Made by a program: the position numbers and the translations under genes. Under the pieces are notes generated by a model. The model had not been told where the DNA came from, ran no database searches, and worked only from the letters and a program-made list of their open reading frames with translations. From Sarocladium kiliense (lineage: Eukaryota; Ascomycota; Sordariomycetes; Hypocreales; Sarocladiaceae), in the NCBI GenBank assembly GCA_030734395.1, contig JAUZTG010000044.1, positions 682,001 through 746,000 of the forward strand: 64,000 bases of DNA, read 5' to 3'. Numbering within the stretch: the stretch's first letter is position 1; each line of letters starts with the position of its first letter. Below are positions 33,562 to 43,545 of this stretch, piece after piece.

Positions 33562-35496
33562 ATGTGGTTGATTGACACCGCAACTCTTCGGCTTCGCGAG
33601 GTCATCGACCCAGAGGAGGCGGGTGTTCGCTATGCAATTCTTTCCCATACATGGGGCAGCCCCCAAGAGGAGGTCTCTTTTCGAGACTTTGCTGACCTTA
33701 AACAAGCTCGCTCAAAGGCCGGCTTCGCGAAGATCGAAAAGACCTGCGAGATTGCTCGATCACAAGGCATTCAGTACGCATGGGTCGATACTTGCTGCAT
33801 AGACAAATCGAGCAGCGCCGAGCTGTCTGAGGCGATTAATTCCATGTTCATGTGGTATCGGCTGTCTCAGATCTGCTACATTTACCTTGCGGATTTGGAG
33901 GAGGAGCCTTATGACATTAATCAGTGGTATTATGTGCACAACGAGTCAAATAGGACCAACAAAGCCGCTAGGTCAACGAAAGATCGCGATGACCATTTCA
34001 TTCAAAGCAACTTCGCACGATGCCGATGGTTTAGCAGGGGCTGGACACTGCAGGAGCTTATTGCACCCCAAAAAGCCGTCTTTTATGACTCTCAGTGGCA
34101 ACAATTTGCATCAAAATTTGGTATAGCTCATATACTCAGTCTGATCACCGGAATCCAAGAAGGAGTCCTCACCGGATTCGCCGCTCTCGGCGACATACCA
34201 GTCTTCACCCGCATGTCGTGGGCTGCGAAGAGGACTACCACACGAGTTGAGGATTCCGCTTATTGCCTTCTCGGACTTTTTGATATCAACTTCCCCCTCA
34301 TCTACGGCGAAGGACCCAGGGCATTTCGCCGCTTACAGGAGGAGATCATACGGAAGACGCAGGATATCTCCATTCTAGCATGGTCTGGCGAGAACCCACC
34401 GGGTCCGAAATACCGCCCAAGAGTCTTTGAGCGTTGGTCTCCTGGCTCAGATGACTACCGAGGTGCCCTCGCCTGGGGACCTTGCGAGTTCATGCTTCCT
34501 GCGTCGTGCATGACACAGAGTCCTCTGGTTGAGCGAGACCAGCTCGCTCCATCTGCAACGATAGAAGAGAAGACATCGCGGGGGTTCGTACTTAAGAATG
34601 TGTGTATGATTCACCGCACGTCAGTAGAGATTCATGGAACACACCCGGAGAAAGGCGACATACTACAGATCCCTTGCCTCGGTGGCTATGTTTACCGAAA
34701 ACTAAGGAGATGCCCGACAGGACACGTTTTGAAAGGACCTCTAATGAGCCGTGATGAGGCTGAACTGGTAGGCAACGGGTCATCCTTAACGAAGCCAGTA
34801 TACGAAAGCGGTAGTATTTCGGAACTTAGGGAGATGGTTTCGGAGATGAGCCTCCTGGAAGTGACTGCTCCCCGGGACGTCCAGGACCTTGAATGGCCTG
34901 TAATCGAGCTCGAGGTATCCATGCTTACTGGTCATCATCCCTGGGATAAGTATTACATCCAGTCACATCCTGTCTGGCCGATTTCACGCTGGAGTGATGC
35001 AGATCGGTGCTTTGTGATGAATCAAAATGAAGTTTTTCATCGCTCAAAGTTCAAGCTCCTCGCAGTTCAGCACATTCATCACGAGCTGCACGGCCCTGAT
35101 GATTCCGTGCACGCAGTCGATATGCTAGTCGGTATTGGAAGTCATTTCACTGGACCACATCTCGATCCTCAAAGCCATCAACACGTACTGGTGGAAAACG
35201 TCATAACGCGAGGCTCAGCTGGCATCAGTAGCGCCATGTACAATTCTCGCGTGGACGGAGTGATAGAGAACGCTAGATTGATGAAACCGCTTCACTGGCA
35301 CGACCATGACTTGTTCGTCAATGATATCCTCCGGCGTTCGGAGCTCGGAGAGGATTCTGATTACAAGTTCTTTCTGAAAATGAAGGCCGGAATGGTTGAA
35401 ATACCTCTTCGAGTCAATGTCGAATCTGTGGACGTATATTCGAGACGTTCGAAGTACAACGTGGTACTTACCGTGGGGAACCAGTTTCAATTTTAG
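33562..35496 (+). CDS. HET-domain protein
   Basis: A 644-aa protein with an N-terminal heterokaryon-incompatibility (HET) domain, a module linked to non-self recognition and programmed cell death in filamentous fungi. It begins MWLIDT and shows the HET landmarks YAILSHTWG, WVDTCCIDKSSSAELSEAIN, CYIYLAD and FSRGWTLQELIAP, followed by VEDSAYCLLGLFDI and PLIYGEGPRAFRRLQ. The rest, about 350 residues, has no recognised repeat (no WD40, ankyrin or NACHT), so this is a HET-only type. The start is the ATG at 33562; the open frame extends slightly further only to a TTG. No intron is needed. Nothing nearby looks like an obvious partner gene. Confidence 0.92.
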   Translation: MWLIDTATLRLREVIDPEEAGVRYAILSHTWGSPQEEVSFRDFADLKQARSKAGFAKIEKTCEIARSQGIQYAWVDTCCIDKSSSAELSEAINSMFMWYRLSQICYIYLADLEEEPYDINQWYYVHNESNRTNKAARSTKDRDDHFIQSNFARCRWFSRGWTLQELIAPQKAVFYDSQWQQFASKFGIAHILSLITGIQEGVLTGFAALGDIPVFTRMSWAAKRTTTRVEDSAYCLLGLFDINFPLIYGEGPRAFRRLQEEIIRKTQDISILAWSGENPPGPKYRPRVFERWSPGSDDYRGALAWGPCEFMLPASCMTQSPLVERDQLAPSATIEEKTSRGFVLKNVCMIHRTSVEIHGTHPEKGDILQIPCLGGYVYRKLRRCPTGHVLKGPLMSRDEAELVGNGSSLTKPVYESGSISELREMVSEMSLLEVTAPRDVQDLEWPVIELEVSMLTGHHPWDKYYIQSHPVWPISRWSDADRCFVMNQNEVFHRSKFKLLAVQHIHHELHGPDDSVHAVDMLVGIGSHFTGPHLDPQSHQHVLVENVITRGSAGISSAMYNSRVDGVIENARLMKPLHWHDHDLFVNDILRRSELGEDSDYKFFLKMKAGMVEIPLRVNVESVDVYSRRSKYNVVLTVGNQFQF

Positions 35497-36111
35497 TCAA
35501 TTAGAGCTTCTCCTCTCAAGTAGAGACTCATGTGATAGGTTCCGCAGTGGTCGCAAACGCACAGTTCGTTGCATCGATATTTGTGAGGTAATGACCGTTA
35601 TCATGGCAATACGTTCCCTGTTTGTTGCAGTATCCAGCTTGCTGCCAAGCTTAGAGTTTCGTTTCCACACAGTGGCTCTTGGCCCACGTCGCATATTCAG
35701 TCGCAGCAAGACCCTATGTCTCCTCAATCTCCACTACCAGTTCTTCTGGTGTATCTCTATCAGACGTAGATGCGTCGAAGCTGCATCAAGTGCCCTGTAC
35801 TTGACCGACCAGATCCAGACATCACGAGTACATATCTTCGTTCTGAAGGGCACTCTACATAGATTGACTCTCGTTCGTGCACTACTAAATCAGTATTTCG
35901 TGTTGGGACAATCACGGGTTATCGAGGTGCAAGACTGTTGGAAATGGATAGGTTATGTATTTTCTGTCTGTCGACGTCACACGTTTCTCAATCTGAACAA
36001 CAAAGGAAAAGCTATTTTCATATGATGTTAGTATAGAAGGGGGTCATTTGACATACCTTTGAACCCATCGTCTGGCGAAGGGATGAACCTGAGCTGGCTC
36101 TCTGATCCAAC
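35497..36111. other. Convergent intergenic region
   Basis: About 610 nt between the 3' ends of the HET gene (plus) and the lysine-rich membrane protein gene (minus). A plus frame running to 36025 overlaps the HET gene end in another frame and looks random. Confidence 0.5.
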
Positions 36112-37032
36112 TTACAACTTGTGATCGACAGCCCAGAGGATAGCAGCGACAAGGATGAAAGTGATGACGATGAGCGTCATTGTCGCCGCCGTGGCGACTT
36201 TCCAGAGGGTCCAGATCTCTCTGGATGGTCGCATGGTCTGGGCTTCCACATCGACGACGCTGAATTCTTGACTGGGATTGCCCAGCTTCAGCTTTTTGTG
36301 GCCAGGATCGCGTTGTTGCTGGGGTTGTGTACTGGGTCCGGCTTCAGCATTAGCACGTCGTGAGTGCATGATCGGAGCAAGCTTGGCTCGCAGAGGAGTA
36401 AGAAGTTCCCTGACAACTTCCTTGCCTTTGGACTTGCTGTTGTCATGTTCCTTCTCATTACCTCTGCTCTTCGCCTCTTTCTCTTTACCCTTACCCTTAG
36501 ACTTGGCTGCTGTCTTCTCTTTTCCTTTGCCCTTGTCCTTCTGCTTGTTCTCCTTGCTTGCACTGGCACTCTTGGGCTTTGGATTTGACGCTCCGTTGCT
36601 ATCATCGGATGCTTCACCTATGTCGAACTTGTCGAGGCCCATTGGCATGGTCTCTTGGCCAATATCAGTGTTCACTTGGTTCGGCTCAGGGGGGCCAAAC
36701 ATCTCGCGAAAACGCCCTTTAGGAGCCCAGACCATGGCAGATGGGCTAAGAGGTGGTGAACTGACGCGATTGAGACCATTGCTGTTGACAGCGACGGGGA
36801 AACGAGTGCTGGCGCTGGTCGGCCGGACGCGGGACCGGCCACCCCCGGGGCTCAGAGGCAGGTTGGCTTCCGAGGCAGGACGAGGTGATGCAGGCGTGAG
36901 GGGCGATTTAACAGTACGAGTATTTGTGGAAGATCCCGCACCTGAGTTCTGAGAAGGCGAGCTGGTAGGTGGACACTCAGATGAAGAAGCTTCGGGGGCT
37001 TCAACCGGGTTCCGTGCCAGAGGAGACGCCAT
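36112..37032 (-). CDS. Lysine-rich tail-anchored membrane protein, hypothetical
   Basis: An intronless protein of 306 aa beginning MASPLARNPVEAPEASSSE. Residues 1-100 are Ser/Pro-rich and probably disordered. Residues around 155-215 are an extreme Lys/Gly/Glu repeat (units like KGKGKEK). A single hydrophobic helix, TMTLIVITFILVAAILWAV, lies almost at the C-terminus, leaving only DHKL outside. That topology suggests a tail-anchored protein with a large cytosolic region. I do not recognise the family. It is divergent from TAF6, with 776 nt between the start codons. Confidence 0.65.
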   Translation of the reverse strand: MASPLARNPVEAPEASSSECPPTSSPSQNSGAGSSTNTRTVKSPLTPASPRPASEANLPLSPGGGRSRVRPTSASTRFPVAVNSNGLNRVSSPPLSPSAMVWAPKGRFREMFGPPEPNQVNTDIGQETMPMGLDKFDIGEASDDSNGASNPKPKSASASKENKQKDKGKGKEKTAAKSKGKGKEKEAKSRGNEKEHDNSKSKGKEVVRELLTPLRAKLAPIMHSRRANAEAGPSTQPQQQRDPGHKKLKLGNPSQEFSVVDVEAQTMRPSREIWTLWKVATAATMTLIVITFILVAAILWAVDHKL

Positions 37033-37808
37033 GATGGAAGAGTCTGCTTGTCGAAGAACAAAAGAAGAACTCTACCTGAGATTCAGGACCAGAAGTAATC
37101 AGTGCACAATACTCTGACACTGAGAGAAGATGACCTGAGGACAAGAGAGAATGATCCAGCGATGGGCATGCTGGTCTTATAAACGATAGAGCCCCGCACA
37201 TGTGATGTCTGCTATCAGAGGAAGCGCTTTGCAGATCAAAGACAGAACCATTGCTGCTTACTGTTCCGATACTCGTAGAATCCCTACAAAGTCGACTCCG
37301 TCTAATTCTTAGCTCGCATGTATCAAGATAGACGTATGCTTCACCCACAGATGCTGTCACTCCACTTGTGGTTCTCCAGCTCGGAGCAGATGCCAGGAGT
37401 TGCACACAAGCTGGGTCTTTGAGTACAGCAAAGGTCTTGTATTAAGGCTCAAAGGGCATTCAATGCTTACAGAATGAAGCCTTTTGGCACTGTGTTTCAC
37501 TGGAACAAAGAACACCCTTATGAAGTTGATGCGGCCGTGTAAGTGGCAAACAAAGACCAGTGAGTTCAATGGCCATGAAAATTGTGGATATTCGCTGTGG
37601 CTGAACTGTGGCTGGAGAGCTCGGGGTTGGGGTTGTTAGAGCTCACCTGCAGCCTCCCGCCGGCGCAAAGCGGATGCCAGCAAACTCACAGCTTCACATA
37701 GCGCGATCAACCCTCGTTACCACCACCGTCTCGCATTCGACCGACCGTACCCGCTCGGAATCGGGGTCGACTCATTCGCGCCAAGAGGCTCGCACTCCAA
37801 AAAACAAG
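37033..37808. other. Divergent promoter region of the tail-anchored gene and taf6
   Basis: A 776-nt interval between two divergent start codons. It must hold both promoters. The taf6 frame remains open upstream to 37608 but the likely start is the ATG at 37809, matching the family N-terminus. Confidence 0.5.
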
Positions 37809-39256
37809 ATGGCGAACGAGCCAGCGCCGAAGCTGCTCTGGAATCCGGAGAATGTCAAGGATGTCGCTGAGTCCGTGGGCATCGGCAACCTGAACGAGGA
37901 AGCCCTCAAGGCTCTAACCCAAGATGTCGAATACCGCATAGGCCAGGTCATTATTGAGGCTTTGCGACTGATGCGCGCTGCGAGACGGACGACACTCACT
38001 GTCAACGATGTTTCCCTCGCACTGAAAGTACTGGATGTCGAACCTCTCTACGGATACGATTCCACGCGACCGCTGCGCTTTGGCGAGGCAAGCTTAGGTC
38101 CTGGCCAACCGCTTTTCTATATTGAGGATGAGGAGATGGACTTTGAGAAGCTCATCAATGCACCACTGCCCAAGATTCCTCGCGACATGAACTTCACAGG
38201 TATGTTGCTGTGCGGCCCCTCCCCACACCGTAATTCGAGTTCTGACTTTCTTTAGCACATTGGCTCGCCATCGAAGGTGTTCAGCCGTCAATCCCACAGA
38301 ACCCGACAAGCGCAGAAGCTCGACCCGATAACCTCCTACCGAAGGGCCCTGGCGCTAACCCCGCCCTCTCTGCCCTCGCTGGCAACGATAACATTGCCTC
38401 CAAACCAGCTGTCAAGCACATTGTTAGCAAGGAGTTGATTCTCTATTTTGACAAGATTCAAGCCGCGATTCTCGACGATAACCCCGACGAGGAGGTGGTC
38501 AGGCTACGGCAGGCTGCTTTGGGGTCTGTCAGGGATGACCCGGGATTGCACCAGCTTGTGCCTTACTTCATCAACTTCATCATGGATCGCGTGACGCATC
38601 ACCTCGACGACACATTCACCCTCAAGCAAATGATGGAACTTACAAATGCCCTCATCGAGAACAAGACCCTGTTCTTAGATCCTTATGCCAGTCCCCTGTC
38701 TGCCCCGGCATTGACCTGTCTTATGGCAAGGAAACTTGGCACTGACGAGGGCACCGATGCACTCAAGGAGCAGTACGACCTTCGTCAATTGGCTGCCTCA
38801 CTCGTCGGCCGCATCGCACGCAAATACGCCTCTTCGAACACCCTCCTCCGACCTAAACTCACACGAACCTGCCTCAAGTACTTCCTCGACCCCACCAAAC
38901 CTCCTGCTGTTCTTTACGGCGCCGTTCAAGGTCTCCTTGAAGCCGGCGGCTCCGAAGCCATTCGTGTTCTCGTCCTGCGCAATCTGAAAAGCTTCGACTC
39001 TGGTATCCTGCAGCCTCTCAAGGAGAAGTCAGAGGGGACCATCGACTTTGAAATGCTGGTTCAGGGCCTAGTGCAAGCTGTTGCCTCGCTTGCGCAGAGA
39101 ACAGAGCCCGTGGTCAACGGGTCAAAGGGACCGCCTACCGAGGCCGATGTGTCAGCTCTCAAGGATTTCATCGGCCCCATCGTTGGAGAGAGAATCGCAG
39201 CGGCAGGCAACGCAAGGCTAATTCACATTGTGCTGGATGCTCGGGAACTGGAGTAG
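37809..39256 (+). CDS. taf6: TFIID/SAGA subunit TAF6
   Basis: Transcription initiation factor TFIID subunit 6, also a SAGA subunit, 463 aa. Exons are 37809-38199 and 38256-39256; the 56-nt phase-1 intron has donor GTATGT and acceptor TTTAG. Residues about 10-75 form the histone fold that pairs with TAF9 (LWNPENVKDVAESVGIGNL through TLTVNDVSLALKVLDVEPLY). The segment after it, PLRFGEASLGPGQPLFYIED, is typical of TAF6. The C-terminal half, from HIVSKELILYFDKI onward, is the HEAT-repeat TAF6C domain. Length is normal for the family. It converges on sdh3 with about 236 nt between stop codons. Confidence 0.95.
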
Positions 39257-39492
39257 TTCGTTGGTCGGTTGAGAACGGGTTACAAAATGGCGTTATGGTG
39301 TTCAATAAGGGGCAGTTCGGGAACAGGTTGTGCATGCAAACTTCGTTTTTAGCACTAGCAAGGCTTATATACCATAATGTAGAACTACGCAAAGGAATTG
39401 GTATTGCCTCTGATATGTTATACTGCTGTACAGTTGTCCTAACACGGACAGTCTAACACCCTCGTGCACTCATCCTACTCCCACGCCAACCC

Positions 39493-40061
39493 TTACAGAC
39501 CGAAAGCAAGGTACAGTGAGCCCAACACGCTGGAAACCCACAGAAGCCTCTCTCCCAGCACAATTGACGCCTTCTTGAATCCAATACCCGCATCGTAGAC
39601 CAAGTGCTTGACGCCGTTGATGAAGTGGAACACGAACGGGAAGCTCAGCAGGAACTTGACACCGCCGTTGACAATCCAGGGCATAGCAGCGAACGCGGAC
39701 GCAAGGCTCGCGCTCTCGAGGTGCCAGCCGAGGAGTGGCGCGGCGAGGTATCCGGTGAAGTAGAGGTAGGCGCCGCCGGAGAGGAAGCAGCCGGTGATAC
39801 GGGTCCAGGCGGAGGCGCTGAACCAGGACTGGGAGAGCTTGTAGATGCCGAGATGGGGAGAGACGGGGCGGTTGAGGCGCTGGTTGACGAGGATCTGGTG
39901 GCCCTCATCCTGGGGGACCTTGGTCGTTGCGACTTGGCTGTGAGGATATGGGGGTTAGTACCCGCGATTGTCTTCGTCGGCGTTGCGTCCGGGTCTTACC
40001 GAGCTGAGGAAGAGGTCGTGATGCCGGCGGCCATTGCCCTGGCAATGTTCTGGTTGAGCAT
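39493..40061 (-). CDS. sdh3: Succinate dehydrogenase cytochrome b subunit Sdh3
   Basis: Membrane-anchor subunit (cytochrome b560, SDHC) of mitochondrial complex II, 168 aa. Exons in translation order are 40000-40061 and 39493-39937; the 62-nt phase-2 intron carries a perfect TACTAAC branch site. The N-terminus is a short Arg/Ser-containing mitochondrial presequence. The mature part contains NRPVSPHLGIYKLSQSWF, the SDHC signature near the quinone site, and HFINGVKHLVYDAG, which carries the haem-ligand histidine. Three hydrophobic segments fit the expected three transmembrane helices. It ends LYLAFGL. Confidence 0.93.
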
Positions 40062-41140
40062 TATGCTCGGCCTCGCTGCGCCTACATTGATCAATCCATT
40101 AGCGAACCGGAAATCCCAGCGTCCATCCAATCCTCAACGCTCGTGACGTCGGGCCGGAGCGGGAGAAAGGGCACATCAAGAACATACCCCGTGCGAGGGC
40201 AGCAACGCCAACCCTTGAGGCGATCATCTTGAAGAAAATATCGGGTTTCGGTCTGGAGGGGAGATGAGCCAGTCGGGGCCAATTCGAATCGTTGCGTCTC
40301 GGGATCGCGAGGACTTCCAGTTGAGAATGCGCAGCGTTGAAGTGGTGACGAGCTTCCGCTTTCCCCAAATGCGAGGAACTTCGGGATCCCTCGGTAACAA
40401 CGCCACCAATCACGAGCAGCCCATTTCAGACGCCGAGGTCACGTGCTCTGCTGACTCATCTTACCTCACCCCAGTTTCTCCATCCTCCACCCAGAATATC
40501 TTGAGCGCTTTCCTCTTTTTCTCTTCTCCTTTCCTTTCCAGATAGCAACGAACGTCCGCCGCGCGCTGTACCGCTTTTGCGATGGACAGTGACCCAGTCG
40601 GCAGGGCCATTTTGGCTCGTTGGATGATTCGGAGAGAAAACACTGGGAAAGGATCCGCTCGTTAATCTCGACATCTAGCTTTCTCTCCCGTCTAGATGTC
40701 GTTTCATTTTGAGATCTACATTTCTTCTTGCATGCCTTGCCTTGGCTTTTGATGCGTCAATTGCGCAATAGGATATCCTCTGAACGCAGGCCAGTCACAA
40801 ACGTGCGCCAACCCAGCGTCGGTGCGCGCTCACATTGTTGTGGGCATGTCTGATCATGACGCGAAAAAGTTGCGAGTTATTATCTCTATCTGCATCATAG
40901 TCGTACAAGACATGAGGTCTGCGTCCTCCATCCGCAAATGGCCTCCATTCCTACGCAGCCGTAGCTCGTTGAAGTTGAGATGTGTCCTCATTATCAAACA
41001 AAAGATTTCATGCTTTTATCCACCCTCCAAAACGTCAATGCTATCCATCTCCAGGGGAATTCCGAGTAAAATACATGTCGACCAAACGCCAAAGCACACA
41101 CAGGATTCATCAACAGTGCTCGTCGTCAACTCCAACTCGT
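40062..41140. other. Intergenic region
   Basis: About 1.1 kb upstream of sdh3 and downstream of the minus-strand zinc-cluster regulator. A pyrimidine-rich stretch at about 40500-40545 is the only compositional feature seen. No gene is supported. Confidence 0.5.
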
Positions 41141-43545
41141 CTATTGGAAAGGACTCATCTCATGCTTCATGACTGGTGGCATTGGGCCCATATTCAGAGA
41201 TCCGAACTCAGTAGTGGGCATAGGCTGATCGGGTGACGTTGTCGGCATCGTATTCCACATGTCATCCCATTGGAATTGAGAGACATCGAGGTATCCACCC
41301 AGGAAAGAGTCCAGTTCCGTAAGTTGTGGAGGCTGCGTGAAGTTCGGAGGTGTGATTGAAGATTGTGAAGGTGCTCGTGAGTCGTAGGCATGTACACTGG
41401 TTTTGAGGCGCGAGATATAGTCTGGCTCGGGTATCATTGGAATACCGCATGCCGCCTTGGCCTGTTCTCGTGCTCGCCACGCTTTCAACGTGAATAGTGC
41501 TTGCTTGTAATACTGCTTTTGTGTGGTATCGAGAATCTCTGGGTGTTGGAGGTGGACAGAGTCAACGGCCTTCCAACCACGGTCCGCCATAGGGCTGCTT
41601 GGTTTCTCGGCGAGCAGACCTGTCAAGACACTAAAGACCTCGAGTTGGAAGTGAGGCTGAACAAACCACAGGAATCCGTTTCGGCCCAGGTTCTCGTAGG
41701 CATCGGCGTTATGCTCTAAGTTGTTCACGAGCATCTTCATGAGTCGTTCTTGTCGTGAAGTGAGGAATGGATCTGGGGGAGCGAGCATTTCCGACAATTT
41801 GGAAGCAATAAGCGGCCTGATTGCAAGGGCGGCAGAATGAACACGGCCCGCGCTGGCATCCACAAATCGATTCTCCATCTCTTTCAGGTTTGCGTCTACG
41901 TCCCGCAAGATCGCCCGGTACTTTTCCAGATTTGCGGTTGCTACCTCCTCATCTCCCATCGCGTAGTCAAGAGATTGGCCCATAATAGCAGCGTCGAAGC
42001 CTGGATTGCTTGCCGCGATGATCATGAACTTGCCGATCTCGGTCATCACCAGAACGAAGGCCATTTCGGTTGGTCCATCGCGTTCTTGCACAGGTTCCGT
42101 GAGGCCAGGGTACAAGTCGGCGTCATTGACGTTGGAGGGTCTCTTGGTGTCCCAGTTGACTGGCAGCAAAGAGTTGCTCAGTCCAGAAATCATGGCGTAC
42201 TTGACATCTTGCATGACAACCTGCCACCATATTCTACGGCGCATCTCGGTCTCGAAGGGAGGAAGGTTGAGTGTTTCGCCATCGCGGTGGTATCCCATCT
42301 TCTGGGCTATCCGTAGCAAAGTGCCGCTGAGGATCCAAGTAGCGTGCTTGTCGTATCGACCCTGCAGAGTTGCCTGCGTCGCTGTCATCAATTACAATTC
42401 TTCTCTCAGCGAATCCATCCAGACCGGCAACTTACCACGTAGAGAACCAGGGCCTGTAACGCCGCCATATCATAGTTCTTCATGAAGTCGAACTGAACCA
42501 ATGCGATCTTCATGCCCTTCGCGAATTGCTGCATGGCCTCCTCTCGCGGCATGCCTAGCATCTGGGGCGCTTCTGCGTCTGTAACAGACATGGCACTGAT
42601 CGTGTAAATGGCAAAGATCAGAGCCTGATAGTTGAGAGGCACATTGCCGATGCTGATGGCGCCGTCCATGACATACGGTTGAAGCGTAGGGATATGAACA
42701 ACTTTGAGGAGAGGGTTGACGCGTTCCAGGAATAGCTGCCAGAGCCGAAACGCATGGACTGGATCGGGTTGAAGGGTATGGATATCAGTCTTGGTGTCTC
42801 CGCCACCACCGAGGAGGAGGTCGGAGTTGCCCTCCGGGCTGAGATTTTCGGACTCGATCATACTGGTCTCGTCCGGCTCTTCCGTGTCTACGATATCTTT
42901 CATAGCTTGGAGCTTGAGGTCGTGTTAGCGCAAGCACCGCAGAAAGGATAATGGTTTCAGCATCAGCGGTAGAGGGTCAACTCACATTTTCCATAACAGT
43001 TGCCCAGACATAGCTGTCCATGAAACGATCGCCAGCATCGTCCTTGATCATCTTGCCTGTCTTACCCATGTGCGGAGATCTCCATTGTGACGGCGAGTCG
43101 TCCTCCGGACTTGAGTTTCCCTTGCTTGGAGGGTCATTGGCAATCTCCATGGTACTCGGCGTCAAGGGATCCGTAACCCTGGAGGCCGTACTTGCCGGTG
43201 GCGGTCCTGCGCCTGCATACTGCTTGAGGAGGTCTTCACATCGCGCGAGACGTTCTTGCAGGTCCTGATTCGGACGACGACGCTTGCGAGCCGGAGCCGG
43301 CGTGCTTGGAGTACAAGTTACGTTTGCCTAAGGCGCAAGACATTGTGAGCTTGAGGCGCACAGGACGGGTTGTGGTGGAGGAGGCGGTGGTGAAGGTGTG
43401 GCGTAGGTTCCGTACGTACCTTGATGCAATTGGAGCACGGAGTATTGCGATCGCACTTGATCTTGCGGTGCTGACACAAGACACAGGCGAGTACGCGTGA
43501 ATGCTTGTGAGGTGCAGCCGCGGTAGTAGAGGCGGACGTGGACAT
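41141..43545 (-). CDS. Zn2Cys6 transcription factor with fungal-trans domain
   Basis: A regulator of 725 aa. Exons in translation order are 43420-43545, 42986-43327, 42436-42912 and 41141-42373, all joined in phase 0. The cluster reads ACVLCQHRKIKC, then C-x5-C-x2-C-x6-C, with the first intron just after the fifth cysteine (CSNCIK) and the sixth supplied by ANVTC in exon 2. A basic RKRRR linker and a short coiled coil (LQERLARCEDLLKQYAG) follow. Exons 3 and 4 hold the middle homology region, including QALIFAIYTISAMSV and the RRRIWWQVVMQDVKYAM signature. The C-terminus is Pro/Met-rich. ATG 43545 is chosen because the frame upstream begins at GTG. Targets are unknown. Confidence 0.88.

Noticed and set aside
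36278..36952. Plus-strand hydrophobic frame opposite the lysine-rich gene
   Set aside because: Lys-rich codons read in reverse give Leu/Phe-rich peptides; this is an artefact of the sense repeat.
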